Shown: positions 43,178 through 51,674, numbered from the stretch's first letter. The stretch is DNA of 64,000 bases from Nocardia brasiliensis NBRC 14402 (GCF_000308475.2 NZ_BAFT02000057.1:310001-374000); one strand, 5' to 3'. Translations and numbers: made by a program. The notes: generated by a model not told the origin, from the letters alone.

Positions 43178-43492
43178 ATGTCGGATGAGCTTCAGGTGGA
43201 GCCGGATCGGCTCCGTGGTGTGGCGCGAGTCATCATGGAGAAGGCGCAAACAATCCGGGACGGGGTGGCCCGGCTCGACACAACGGTCGGTAAGGAACTA
43301 CTGGTCGATGGTTGGCAGGGCAGGGCTGCTTCGGCCTACGACGAATCGTGGGTGGAGTGGAAGCAAGGCGCCGACGACATCGTCTCGGCTCTCGAAAGTG
43401 CGGCGGCGAATCTGGTCGACGCCGCGCACCGATACGAAACGCGTGACCGGGACAACCGTGACGCGATCACTCGTGCAGGCGAGCAGGTGTAG
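43178..43492 (+). CDS. WXG100/ESAT-6-like protein
   Basis: A 104-residue WXG100 protein opening the plus-strand toxin operon. 'ELLVDGWQGRAASAYDESWV' holds the W-x-G turn, flanked by two amphipathic helices. ATG 43178 ('SDELQVEPDRLRGVARVI') is preferred over an ATG five codons upstream. It corresponds to the 18169-18498 protein of the first locus. The next gene starts four bases after its stop. Confidence 0.82.
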   Translation: MSDELQVEPDRLRGVARVIMEKAQTIRDGVARLDTTVGKELLVDGWQGRAASAYDESWVEWKQGADDIVSALESAAANLVDAAHRYETRDRDNRDAITRAGEQV

Positions 43493-43495
43493 CCG

Positions 43496-43792
43496 ATGGT
43501 GGACGACTACAGCTACCGGGTGAATCTGGCGCAGCTCGACGAAGCGGTCACGGCAATGGCGAAATTCGGTGCCGATGTCGAAGGATGGCTGCGGGAAGTC
43601 GATCAACTCGTCGCTGAACTGCATCTGTCCTGGTCGAGTCAGGCGGCACAGGCGCAGCGCGTTGCCCACGACCGGTGGCTGGCGGGTGCGGCGGAGATGC
43701 GAGAGAATCTCGACGAACTGCGCGACGTCGCACGCAAAGCGCACACCAACTACACCGGCGCTGTGCAAACCAATGCCGAGATGTGGCCATGA
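43496..43792 (+). CDS. WXG100/ESAT-6-like protein
   Basis: A 98-residue WXG100-like protein. The turn is 'LHLSWSSQAAQAQRVAHDRW', so it is W-x-S rather than W-x-G, a common relaxation. It ends in an ATGA overlap with the toxin gene. It corresponds to the 17873-18172 protein of the first locus. With the previous protein it probably makes the secreted heterodimer that targets the toxin. Confidence 0.8.
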   Translation: MVDDYSYRVNLAQLDEAVTAMAKFGADVEGWLREVDQLVAELHLSWSSQAAQAQRVAHDRWLAGAAEMRENLDELRDVARKAHTNYTGAVQTNAEMWP

Positions 43793-45099
43793 GCCCTCCG
43801 GCAAGTTTCCCGATCATCGTCTGTCGCGGCGAGGACTACCGATCGGCCAGCGAAGGCATGGGATTCATTCGCGACGACGCCAGCGAAGTACACAGTGCGC
43901 TGCTGACCACGTTGGCCGGGTACGGCGGCATGGGCGGCAGCGATACTGCCGGCGAGCAGTGGGCCAAGTCTTATGACGAGGCTGTCGATGCCGCGTTGCA
44001 GACCTCGTCGAAGCTGGTGTCGACCTGCGCCCGCACCAGCGATCTGATCGCGGCCGGTGCTCACAACCACGCTGTGGCCGAAGCGGCGGCCAACGGTGTC
44101 GAGCCGCCCCCGACACCCGCTGTCGGGTTCGATCCATGCCTGGCGATCCGGGTCCCCTCGGCGGGTGGCGGTGGCGGGCCGGAGCCGTTCGGCTGGTCAT
44201 TGATCAAATCGGTTTCGGGTCTGGTGTGGCCGAACGGCCACCAAGACCAACTGCGCGCGGCCAAAGATGTCTGGTACGCCGCGGCGGAGGCATTGGACAC
44301 CGCCACCGGCCGGTTCCCCAATACGGTCGGCTTGCTGGAGAACCAGCAGTCGGCCGAGATCCCCGCCGCGGTCGCCGCCTGCAGCGAGACTTCCTACAAC
44401 TTCATGGAGCTGCAGGCGGCGTACCGCGAGATCGGTGATTCGTGCGCGGACTATGCCCAGCACCTCGACGACGCGCACAGCGAGATCCTCGATGAGCTGA
44501 AGAAGATGCTCATCGAGACCGCTGCGGTGGAAGCGGGCATGGCCGTTCTGGTTCCGTTCACCGGCGGACTGTCCGAACTCGGCAACGGCGCGGTCATCGC
44601 TCGCATCGGCGTCTATGCCGCCCGTATCGGCCGGATCATCGACCGTCTCGTGACCAAGGTCGCCGCCATCGCCAGCCGTATCGGATCGGCGGTCACCGGC
44701 AAGCTGAAACCGATATTGACCAAGCTGGGGGAATGGCTGGAGAAGGCCAAAACCAAGTGGTGGAGGTCCGATTCCGGTGGAGGGCTGCCTGAACTGCCGC
44801 CCAAACCAGCTGCAGTCAAACCGACCGTGAACGACCGAAAGCTGCAGAACTTCCTCGACGACCTCTACAAGGGGGCGAACAACCCGGACCGGGTGGGCGA
44901 TGGCACCACAGCGGATGCCGTCCGCAACGAGTTCCGAAACTTGGTTCCCACCGAAGGCAAATGGCATCTGCAGAAGGCGATGGAAGTGCAACGAGGACTC
45001 GCGAACTGGTTGATGAACAAGGCGAACACCGACCCTGCGGATCGGGCTGTCGCGATCCGGGAACTGACGAACCTCATGGACGCATTGGCGGGAAAGTGA
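43789..45099 (+). CDS. type VII secretion-type polymorphic toxin, unidentified C-terminal toxin domain
   Basis: A 436-residue protein whose N-terminal half is helical, with 'SASEGMGFIRDDASEVHSAL' and a Gly-rich break 'PSAGGGGGPEPFGWSLIKSV', as in the first locus. A hydrophobic region about residues 245-300 precedes a C-terminal domain from about 348. That domain reads 'NDRKLQNFLDDLYKGANNPD', 'RVGDGTTADAVRNEF' and 'KWHLQKAMEVQRGLANWL'. This tail is widespread at the ends of bacterial polymorphic toxins, but I cannot name its activity. The start overlaps the upstream WXG gene; a probable immunity gene follows after nine bases. Confidence 0.78.
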   Translation: MSPPASFPIIVCRGEDYRSASEGMGFIRDDASEVHSALLTTLAGYGGMGGSDTAGEQWAKSYDEAVDAALQTSSKLVSTCARTSDLIAAGAHNHAVAEAAANGVEPPPTPAVGFDPCLAIRVPSAGGGGGPEPFGWSLIKSVSGLVWPNGHQDQLRAAKDVWYAAAEALDTATGRFPNTVGLLENQQSAEIPAAVAACSETSYNFMELQAAYREIGDSCADYAQHLDDAHSEILDELKKMLIETAAVEAGMAVLVPFTGGLSELGNGAVIARIGVYAARIGRIIDRLVTKVAAIASRIGSAVTGKLKPILTKLGEWLEKAKTKWWRSDSGGGLPELPPKPAAVKPTVNDRKLQNFLDDLYKGANNPDRVGDGTTADAVRNEFRNLVPTEGKWHLQKAMEVQRGLANWLMNKANTDPADRAVAIRELTNLMDALAGK

Positions 45100-45108
45100 T
45101 GGCTAATC

Positions 45109-45585
45109 ATGGATGACCGGACCGACAAAGAAATACTGGACATGCTCTACACGTGGACGAGGACATTGGTGCCTGCGCAAGCTCGCTTTATCGACGAGCT
45201 TGCTGCTCTGGAACCCGAGATCCAGCCACTTATCGCCGAGCACATCCGTGACAATGACGAGCTTCTCCCGACCGTACTGATGGGCGATATCGCGCGCTGG
45301 GTAGGGCAGGTCGTGCGTGACAGCCCCAATCCGCGATCGCGCCTGGCGCCGTTCTTCGCACGACTCGAAGCGGCTTGGGAGGACAATGGAGGTCCGGTAT
45401 CGGAACTGATCGCGGTGTCGTTCGTCGAAAACGTCTACGACAATCCCGCGATCGTCCAGCTCCTAGGACCAAACCTCGCCCACTACCACCGCGTGTACAC
45501 AGGCCAGGAGAAGCCTCGCAACGACCAACGTCGACCGGTACCCGAGATCGTGCAGCAGATACGCAAGAAGTTGGGTTGGTCATGA
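45109..45585 (+). CDS. probable cognate immunity protein
   Basis: A 158-residue acidic helical protein with 'PLIAEHIRDNDELLPTVLMG' and 'DIARWVGQVVRDSPNPRSR'. It then has 'ELIAVSFVENVYDNPAIVQL' and a basic tail. It follows the toxin gene by nine bases, the usual position of the antidote. Proteins of this look are found next to polymorphic toxins in actinobacteria, but I give no family name. Its stop overlaps the next start by four bases. Confidence 0.7.
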   Translation: MDDRTDKEILDMLYTWTRTLVPAQARFIDELAALEPEIQPLIAEHIRDNDELLPTVLMGDIARWVGQVVRDSPNPRSRLAPFFARLEAAWEDNGGPVSELIAVSFVENVYDNPAIVQLLGPNLAHYHRVYTGQEKPRNDQRRPVPEIVQQIRKKLGWS

Positions 45586-46016
45586 CGGATCTGCAGAAAT
45601 GGGAACAGCAACTGCGGCAAGAACTCGCCGAGATTCGCCGCAGCGCAGACAAACTCGCGACGTCCGCCGCTAGGGTTGTCGGACGCGGTGCAGTCCGCGG
45701 CATCACTGTCGAGGTCAACGCCCAGGGCGACATCACTGACTTGCAGATCGCGCCCGCTGCGATGCGTTGGACCAGCACTCAACTTGCCGCCGCTCTGCTC
45801 GACTGCCACCAGCAGGCGCGAGCCGACGTCAAGGCGGCAACCGAAAAGATCACCCGGACAGCCGATCCTCGCCTCCGCGGCCCACTCCAGGAATTACTGG
45901 GTACGGCGGAGACTACGTCCGAAGAACCCAAGCGGTCGATGTCCGAGGAGGAGATCCAGGCCGCCGATGATGCCTACTTCGAGCGGATCAATCAAGGTTG
46001 GGCGAATGAGCGCTGA
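45582..46016 (+). CDS. YbaB/EbfC family-like protein of the toxin operon
   Basis: A 144-residue protein. 'WEQQLRQELAEIRRSADKLA' is a long N-terminal helix, 'GRGAVRGITVEVNAQGDITD' a central beta sheet, and 'QLAAALLDCHQQARADVKAA' the second helix, the arrangement of YbaB/EbfC proteins. An acidic tail follows. YbaB-like genes recur next to WXG100 genes in Nocardia and mycobacteria, where their role is unclear. The start overlaps the immunity gene stop (ATGA), so it belongs to the same operon. The first toxin locus lacks a counterpart. Confidence 0.78.
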   Translation: MTDLQKWEQQLRQELAEIRRSADKLATSAARVVGRGAVRGITVEVNAQGDITDLQIAPAAMRWTSTQLAAALLDCHQQARADVKAATEKITRTADPRLRGPLQELLGTAETTSEEPKRSMSEEEIQAADDAYFERINQGWANER

Positions 46017-46066
46017 TCGCAACGGGTTAGCCCTGGGCGATCAAACTGCTTCGGGTCGAACCTGAT

Positions 46067-46684
46067 TCATCGCAGCAGGCATCGCAAGAGCTGTGTTCTG
46101 ATTCGGTCTCGGGTGGGTGGAAAGTCTGACGCGATGCCGCGCAATGTCATGCCTTGGGCGGCGTCGGTGAGCAGTTCGGCGGGGCCGGTGTAGTAGGTGT
46201 ACATTGCGCGGGTGGCCGCGGTGAAGCGGTTCGCGATCGAGCGCAGTGCCTGTCGGCGGATGGCGGCCACATATAGCTCGAGCTGGACGGTGGTCACGGA
46301 TCGTTCGGTGGTGAAGCAGCCCGCCAGCGCCTCGGCGGTCTGGTCGTGGCTCACGCCCCCGAAAATGAGCTTGTCGTGAGGTACGAATATACCTAGCCTG
46401 ATGACAGCAGGACTATGCGTGGGCGGCCCATTCGGCCCGGACGCAATAGTTCTGCGAAGTTCTACGGGACGCGTGGCGCGTTTCGTACCGATCGAGTTCC
46501 GAGGTGATGACTTATCCCCCAGGCCGAGTAGCCGCTTGTTCCGGCACTGACCCCGTGAGCCGCTCATGTGTGCTCCGGTCGTGTCGTGGACGGCTTTTCC
46601 AGTTGGCCTGGGCTTTGTCGTACCTTTCCACTCCTGTGCGCAGTTGCGTACGTGGCCCCGGCCTGTCCGAGTCGCCATACCCAA
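46067..46684 (-). CDS. doubtful hypothetical protein
   Basis: A minus-strand frame whose last 110 residues look protein-like ('LAGCFTTERSVTTVQLELYV', 'AAIRRQALRSIANRFTAATR'), ending 'RIRTQLLRCLLR'. The first 95 residues look noncoding, so the true start is probably inside or the gene is truncated. No family is recognised. It lies at the right edge of the accessory region and may be a remnant of a mobile element gene. Confidence 0.3.
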   Translation of the reverse strand: MGMATRTGRGHVRNCAQEWKGTTKPRPTGKAVHDTTGAHMSGSRGQCRNKRLLGLGDKSSPRNSIGTKRATRPVELRRTIASGPNGPPTHSPAVIRLGIFVPHDKLIFGGVSHDQTAEALAGCFTTERSVTTVQLELYVAAIRRQALRSIANRFTAATRAMYTYYTGPAELLTDAAQGMTLRGIASDFPPTRDRIRTQLLRCLLR

Positions 46685-46901
46685 CTGTCAGAACAGGAGG
46701 TTTTCCGTGTCCGCGGAGACTCGACACCGCTCGCGGTTTTATCGGCGCGGCGGGCCATGCTCGTCGCGCTCGTCGTGCTGACCGCTGAGCTGCCTCGTCG
46801 GCAGATGCGAGGCTGACGTCGTCGCACTCGGCGTGACGACGTGGCGCGCGAAACATCAACACACTCAACCTGTTCGGCGCTCTTCGAAGAGGAACGAATC
46901 A

Positions 46902-47507
46902 ATGATTCGAGTGCTGATCGCCGGGAGCCTTCGGCTGCCCCGGGAAGCGCTGGCCACCATCCTGGCCGGCGAGTCCGGCGTGGAGGTGGTCGCGCAGGTG
47001 TCGCTGGGCGCCGATGTGGTGCCCAGTGCCCTGCGCGCCCGCCCGAACCTGGCCCTGCTGGATGCGAATCTCGCCGGGGTGGACGGGATTTCCGCCGCAA
47101 CACAATTGAAAGCGGCGCTGCCCGACTGCCGCGTCGTCATCGTGATGGCACCGCATCGGCCCGACCTGCTCCGTTCCGCATTGGACGCGCGGGTGGAGGG
47201 GCTGCTCAGCACCGGCGCTTCGATCGCTGCGTTGACCGATACCGTGCGCCGGGTGGCGCACGGTGAATCGGTGCTGGAACCGCAGGCGGTCGCGGCGGCT
47301 TTGCGCGGCCCTGCCAACCCGCTGAGCACCCGGGACATCGACATCCTTCGCTTGATCTCCCAGGGGCACAGGCCCGACGAAATCGCTGCGGCACTGCATC
47401 TTTCGGCGGGCACGGTGCGCAACAACCTGGCCGCCATCAACCGCAAGCTGGGTACCCGCAACCGCATCGAGACCCTGCGCACCGCAGCCCGCCACGGATG
47501 GATCTGA
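46902..47507 (+). CDS. LuxR/NarL-type response regulator
   Basis: A 201-residue regulator. The receiver domain has a phosphoryl-acceptor Asp in 'PNLALLDANLAGVDGISAAT'. The DNA-binding domain has the LuxR helix-turn-helix 'STRDIDILRLISQGHRPDEI' and 'AAALHLSAGTVRNNLAAINR'. GAGGA lies before ATG 46902. No sensor kinase is adjacent, so the partner is unknown. Confidence 0.88.
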   Translation: MIRVLIAGSLRLPREALATILAGESGVEVVAQVSLGADVVPSALRARPNLALLDANLAGVDGISAATQLKAALPDCRVVIVMAPHRPDLLRSALDARVEGLLSTGASIAALTDTVRRVAHGESVLEPQAVAAALRGPANPLSTRDIDILRLISQGHRPDEIAAALHLSAGTVRNNLAAINRKLGTRNRIETLRTAARHGWI

Positions 47508-47717
47508 ACATCGTGCAACCTGCACGCTCCGCCGTGCGATCTGCACCGATCGCATCAGGCCAGAGGGTGTGATTCCCGCAGGTCAATGGCCAGGGCCTCG
47601 GCAACAAGGCGGTCAAAACGCTTCGCAGTGTTCGCGATTGCTCGCCGACACTGTCCATCAACCGAAACGAGATCCCACCGGCGGCGCGAGAATCGCTGTC
47701 GGAGAACAGGAGAGAGC

Positions 47718-47942
47718 ATGTCAGCCCAGTGCGACGTCTGCGGCAAGAAGCCGAGCTTCGGCAAGAAGGTGGCGCGCGCGGGACGGCGAGCCCAACAGCG
47801 CTACGTCAAGGGCCGCACGAGCCGCCGCTTCAACCCCAACATCCAGCCCGTGCGCGCGGTGCAGGACGGCACGCCCGTGCGGTTGAAGGTGTGCACCTCC
47901 TGCATCAAGAAGGGCGCGGTACGCCGGCGCGTCAGCGCGTGA
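47718..47942 (+). CDS. rpmB: 50S ribosomal protein L28, cysteine-containing form
   Basis: A 74-residue L28. The N-terminus 'MSAQCDVCGKKPSFGKKVAR' and the conserved 'RRFNPNIQPVRAV' are present, and the second Cys pair is in 'KVCTSCIKKGAV'. The two C-x-x-C pairs can bind zinc (the C+ type). Actinobacteria often keep a second, Cys-free L28 under zinc-responsive Zur control for zinc limitation; this copy would be the normal-condition one. It lies near the CtpI-like ATPase as rpmB1 does in M. tuberculosis. The stop overlaps the next gene (GTGA). Confidence 0.95.
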   Translation: MSAQCDVCGKKPSFGKKVARAGRRAQQRYVKGRTSRRFNPNIQPVRAVQDGTPVRLKVCTSCIKKGAVRRRVSA

Positions 47943-48307
47943 CCAGCACTGCGGCCCAGCTGGTCTCGCAGATCAAGAGCTGGCGAAGGTTGTGGCCGAG
48001 CGGCTTCGCTGTTCTGCCACACCGCCGTCGCGACGAGTTCCCTTGCCACGACTGCGGATTGCCGACCGCGCCATGCGACGGGCCCGACGAGTGGTACACC
48101 GTGCACGACGCCGTCTGGCAGGCCGGCGCGCTGGGTGCAGAAAGCATCGCGTGTATCGGCTGCCTCGAATCACGACTGGGGCGCCGACTCCACCCCGCCG
48201 ACTTCCTGACCGCGCCACTCAACGACCCCGACTACGGAAACCACAGTCCGCGGCTACGCAACCGCCTGCGACCGTCGCAGACCACAGCTCACGAAAGCAC
48301 TCAATGA
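47939..48307 (+). CDS. zinc-ribbon-like hypothetical protein coupled to L28
   Basis: A 122-residue protein starting at GTG 47939 inside the end of rpmB, so it is translationally coupled. Two Cys pairs, in 'FPCHDCGLPTAPCDGPDEWY' and 'SIACIGCLESRLGRRLHPAD', suggest a zinc ribbon or knuckle. Similar small proteins exist in actinobacteria and their phages without a known function. The position suggests a link to zinc or to the ribosome, by context only. Confidence 0.75.
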   Translation: MTSTAAQLVSQIKSWRRLWPSGFAVLPHRRRDEFPCHDCGLPTAPCDGPDEWYTVHDAVWQAGALGAESIACIGCLESRLGRRLHPADFLTAPLNDPDYGNHSPRLRNRLRPSQTTAHESTQ

Positions 48308-48431
48308 CTCCGACGCAGTTCATATTTCGCGAAGCCACCCTGGACGGCAAAGGTTTCTTGGCGGTTGTGCAAGCCATTTCGGGTACACATGAAACCGTTC
48401 ACGGAGCCCGCTGCTCCAAATGCGGGCAGCG

Positions 48432-49190
48432 TCAATGCCCGAGATGAGACAGCGCGAACGCGGTCAGGAATCCGGCCACGGTGATGGGTCCGATCCACAG
48501 CTGTGCGTCCTCGAAGGCCTCGGGAATCATCGTGTCGGCGATCATGGTCAGGATGGCGCCGCCGGCGAGGGCGGTGATCGCGGCCAGGAGTGCGGGTGGT
48601 GCCCCGCCGAGCAGTCCGTAGCCGAGCATGGCCGCGACTGCGCTGACGAGTGCGATCGCTCCCCAGAGCCCGAAGACGTAGGTGCGGCCGCGTCGAGCAC
48701 GGCGCATTCCGGAGGCGCTCGAAAGTCCTTCGGGGACATTGCTGATGAATACCGCGGCGACAGTGACGGCGCTGACCGTGCCACCGCCGAGCAGACTGGT
48801 CCCGATCACGATCGACTCGGGAATCCCGTCGAGTAAAGCGCCCAAGGCGATCGCGGTACCGGAACCGGCCTGGTCGGTTTCCGACGGTTGCTGGCCACCC
48901 GAGCGCTTGCGATGCCGCGCGCCGCGGGCCGCCAGGACGAGGTTCGCGCCGGTATAGATGACTGCGCCGCTCACGGCACCAAGGGCGGTGGGCACCATGC
49001 CGCCCTGGTCGTGGGCTTCGGCGATCAATTCGAACGACACCGCCGAGAGCAGCACGCCGCTGCCGAAAGCCATGATCGCGGCGACCATGCGGGTGGGGAT
49101 GCGGCCGAGGTAGCCAACGACCGCTCCGATCAACAGAGCTGAGCCGGCCAGCAGCCCCCACCCACCCGCTTCCAGCACACCAGCTGACAC
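48432..49190 (-). CDS. ZIP family divalent metal transporter
   Basis: A 252-residue membrane protein with eight helices. Metal-binding helix IV carries 'IALGALLDGIPESIVIGTSL' and helix V 'VAAVFISNVPEGLSSASGMR', the ZIP signature with His replaced by Asp/Asn at some positions, as in the ZupT-like bacterial group. The cytosolic loop between helices III and IV is basic and has one His. GTG 49190 starts the gene. Zinc or another divalent metal is the likely substrate, which fits the zinc-linked gene pair next door. Confidence 0.85.
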   Translation of the reverse strand: MSAGVLEAGGWGLLAGSALLIGAVVGYLGRIPTRMVAAIMAFGSGVLLSAVSFELIAEAHDQGGMVPTALGAVSGAVIYTGANLVLAARGARHRKRSGGQQPSETDQAGSGTAIALGALLDGIPESIVIGTSLLGGGTVSAVTVAAVFISNVPEGLSSASGMRRARRGRTYVFGLWGAIALVSAVAAMLGYGLLGGAPPALLAAITALAGGAILTMIADTMIPEAFEDAQLWIGPITVAGFLTAFALSHLGH

Positions 49191-49476
49191 CGCAACTCCT
49201 CACCGACCACCTCGCTCGAACAACTGCTCCCGGATTTCCCTTCGGACCGCAGACCAATCAGACAGTTCGGGCGCGTTCGTTCGAACACACCTGCGCCGCA
49301 GAGAGATAGAGCACAGAAGCGGGCGAAATTCCGCAGTCAGCGTGATACGTCGAGCATCCCGAGCCGGGATGCCGGCGACTGCGCTGACAAATCGGCTCCG
49401 ATCAACCGCCACGCCCGAAAACAGGTGTTGCCACCGCCCAGCCCGGTTCCAAGGAGCCAACTCGGTACTGAATGGA

Positions 49477-49680
49477 TCAGCCGTTTTCGGTGACGGTGGT
49501 GTCTGGATGCCGTCTACTTGTCTCCGGCTCGACGAAGTTCCCCGTGATCGCCGAACGATCCCGGCGGTTACTGCCTTCGTGCGGTTCGTTCTCACCCAGG
49601 GTTGTCCTGGGATTCTCGGCCGCGGTCTCCTCGGTGACGTATTCGCCCGTCTCTGCTGAGCGATAGTTCTTGTCAGCCAC
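49477..49680 (-). CDS. small two-repeat protein (RSA-x-TG-x-(Y/F)V type)
   Basis: A 67-residue soluble protein made of two imperfect copies of a unit of about 24 residues: 'RSAETGEYVTEETAAENPRT' and 'RSAITGNFVEPETSRRHPDT', each followed by a Thr-rich end. The unit resembles short repeats found in many small bacterial and phage proteins (usually basic, R/K-S-A-x-T-G-R-F-V). AAGGAGG precedes GTG 49680 and decides the start. The function is unknown. Confidence 0.7.
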   Translation of the reverse strand: MADKNYRSAETGEYVTEETAAENPRTTLGENEPHEGSNRRDRSAITGNFVEPETSRRHPDTTVTENG

Positions 49681-50094
49681 GACATCCTCCTTGAATCCAC
49701 GCACAACTCCCGACGGAATCGTGCAGCACTCCTCGCATACCGCAGAACACGCCGGCGAAACCATTCCCCGGCACTGCAGTGGGCATGTGGTCCGGTGGGC
49801 CGGGGTCTTCGGATTTCAGCTGCAAGTACTCGTTGTGCGTGGCTCAAGGTGCATGATTCGCGTCGGGTGCGGGGCGGGCTTGTGGGGGGCCTTCGACCAC
49901 GCTCATAGCGGCCCATTCGACGGGCCGTGCCCCGGAAAGTAGGGGGCCGCGAGAGGGCTCAAACGTGGCGCTCGTCACATTTTTCGGTTTTGTGCGGATC
50001 GTCGGATATGAATAACTCGTTCGATCTAGATCAACGCTTCGATTCGACTGGGGGACAGGGCGTTCCGTGGTGATCGGGGGCGGGAGAGAAATAC
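49681..50094. other. intergenic region upstream of the secreted 229-residue protein
   Basis: These 414 bases lie between divergent genes. Near 50020-50040 there is the palindrome GATCTAGATC set between CGTT and AACG, an operator-like element close to the likely promoter of the 50095 gene. Nothing else stands out. Confidence 0.45.
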
Positions 50095-50784
50095 ATGTTC
50101 TATAAGAGTGTCACGCGCGCGGGTCGCCAGGTTCTTGCCGCTGCGGTCCTGCCCTTCGCGGTAGTGGCTACGCTCGCCAGCGCGGGTACCGCGTCGGCGA
50201 CCGACTACACCGCGCAGCAGACGCGGTGGGCCGACAGCCTGACGGCGACCGGCAACGAGCAGGGTGTCGAGTTCAAGACCACGACGGCCCCTGACCTCAA
50301 GTCCATCTCCACCGAGCTGAACAGCGGCAAGTTCACCTTGACCGCGGATTCGTCGGCGGTGAACGTGGAATCCGCGTCGGGTGCGAAGGTCACCGAGTTC
50401 CCGATGACGATGAAGACGGCTGCGGGCAACACGATTTCGCTGGCGCCGCAGATCTCCCCGGACGGGAAGACCCTGGTCGTCACCCCGCAGGTGACCAAGG
50501 AGGTCGAGGGTGAGGTGAAGACGGTCGCCGCCGGCGACCTGAAGCCCATCGCGACCAACCCGGATGCGCAGAACCACGACCCGGTTGCCAACGGTCTCGC
50601 GGCCGGCGCGCTCACCGGTCTCGGCATCGCCGCGATCTTGTGCATTCCCGCCATCATCGTCTTCGTCATCGGCTACTTCGCCTGCATCGTTGCCAGCGGC
50701 ATCAGCTACGTGGTGTTCGCCGCGGTGATCGGCGCGATCCTCGGTGCCGTCGCACCGGCCGTGATCCCGCAGGTGCTGCCCTGA
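50095..50784 (+). CDS. secreted/membrane-anchored protein of unknown function
   Basis: A 229-residue protein with a signal peptide ('VLAAAVLPFAVVATLASAGT' with a cut near 'ASA'). A beta-rich middle of about 130 residues contains 'ELNSGKFTLTADSSAVNVES', and the C-terminal end has two hydrophobic stretches ('IAAILCIPAIIVFVIGYFAC' and 'VFAAVIGAILGAVAPAVIP'). This architecture is frequent in Nocardia and Rhodococcus, and the family is not named by me. A large hairpin 65 bases downstream probably ends its transcript. Confidence 0.75.
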   Translation: MFYKSVTRAGRQVLAAAVLPFAVVATLASAGTASATDYTAQQTRWADSLTATGNEQGVEFKTTTAPDLKSISTELNSGKFTLTADSSAVNVESASGAKVTEFPMTMKTAAGNTISLAPQISPDGKTLVVTPQVTKEVEGEVKTVAAGDLKPIATNPDAQNHDPVANGLAAGALTGLGIAAILCIPAIIVFVIGYFACIVASGISYVVFAAVIGAILGAVAPAVIPQVLP

Positions 50785-50848
50785 TAATCGGCGATTCGCA
50801 GTGAAGGCCGCCGCCGCCCTCGAGTCGGCGACCTGACACTCGCCCCAC

Positions 50849-50898
50849 CCGGACGCCGGGTCGATTCCGCTCCCCAGCGGTTTCGACCCGGCGTCCGG
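50849..50898 (+). terminator. large stem-loop with an inner hairpin
   Basis: A perfect 16-base-pair stem (arm CCGGACGCCGGGTCGA) encloses 18 bases that themselves fold as CCGCT-CCCC-AGCGG. It lies 65 bases after the secreted-protein stop. No T-run follows, so it is a terminator of the hairpin-only actinobacterial kind or a transcript-stabilising element. Confidence 0.65.
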
Positions 50899-51003
50899 CG
50901 TTTCCGCGGATCAGACGCCGCGCTCGATGATTTCCTGGGTGATACGTCACCCTGTTGGTCGAGCCGTCGTCGGAAAGATCGCGCAGGTGCAACGGCTGAT
51001 TCG

Positions 51004-51150
51004 GTGCCGGACGCGCAGCAGGCCGTCGACCGCGCGGTCGGACGCGGGGCGTCGATAATGCGCCCGGTCTACGACGTACCGGTCGGCGCGGGAGTCGGTG
51101 CGCGCCTAGCCGACCCGACCGGCTCGCATTTCAACGACATCGCTTTCTGG
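51004..51150 (+). pseudogene. glyoxalase/VOC-domain remnant
   Basis: A short frame reads 'PDAQQAVDRAVGRGASIMRP' and 'VYDVPVGAGVGARLADPTGS', then 'HFNDIAFW', which is the end of a VOC (glyoxalase/bleomycin resistance) domain with its metal-side 'ADP.G..F' pattern. No upstream part of the domain is found in any frame. It overlaps no other gene and is considered a leftover. Confidence 0.45.
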
Positions 51151-51158
51151 ATCGTAAA

Positions 51159-51674
51159 TCAATTGAAATGCAAACTGCTGACCGGGATGCGACCGTTCTG
51201 CATCGTCCCGTTCAGGCACGCGCCGACCAGCGGCTGACTGTCCACCGGCCCCTGGTCTACGTGCAATCGCCCGCCCGCGCCCGGTCCGTCCATGATGTTG
51301 AGGACGTTGGTGGCGGCGGCCGCGGGGTTACCGCCCGGCACATGCCACTGTCCCGCGACACGGCTGGTTTCCCCGTTGGCCCACTGCAAGGTGCCTTCGA
51401 GGTGACCGAGAGCGTCGTTGCAACTGGCGTTGCCGGTGAACTGGCTGCGGAAGGCGACGTCGGAGCTGGGTGTGCCGGTGCAACCGCCGATATCGGCGTT
51501 GAAACCGGCCCGCGCCGGCACGGTGTTCATACCGAGCGGATTGATGTCGAAGGTCATCGTGCTCGCCGGGCACCAGCCGCCGATCGGTTGCGCCGTGGCT
51601 GGTTGCGCCACGACCAGCGGTGCGATGAGTACGGCTGCGCTGGCAGCGAAAATACCGAGCTTCGGTAAAGACAT
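51159..51674 (-). CDS. secreted protein of unknown function
   Basis: A 171-residue exported protein. The signal peptide 'FAASAAVLIAPLVVAQPATA' is cut before 'QPIGGWCP'. The mature part has four Cys, beta-rich segments such as 'LEGTLQWANGETSRVAGQWH', and a C-terminal 'SQPLVGACLNGTMQNGRIP'. AGGAGAGGA precedes ATG 51674. Similar proteins of unknown role are common in Nocardia. Confidence 0.75.
   Translation of the reverse strand: MSLPKLGIFAASAAVLIAPLVVAQPATAQPIGGWCPASTMTFDINPLGMNTVPARAGFNADIGGCTGTPSSDVAFRSQFTGNASCNDALGHLEGTLQWANGETSRVAGQWHVPGGNPAAAATNVLNIMDGPGAGGRLHVDQGPVDSQPLVGACLNGTMQNGRIPVSSLHFN

Noticed and set aside
14500..46900. Search for a direct repeat of the tRNA-Leu 3' end marking the far element boundary
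   Set aside because: No second copy of the T-arm and acceptor end was seen by eye on the plus strand; a computed search is needed.
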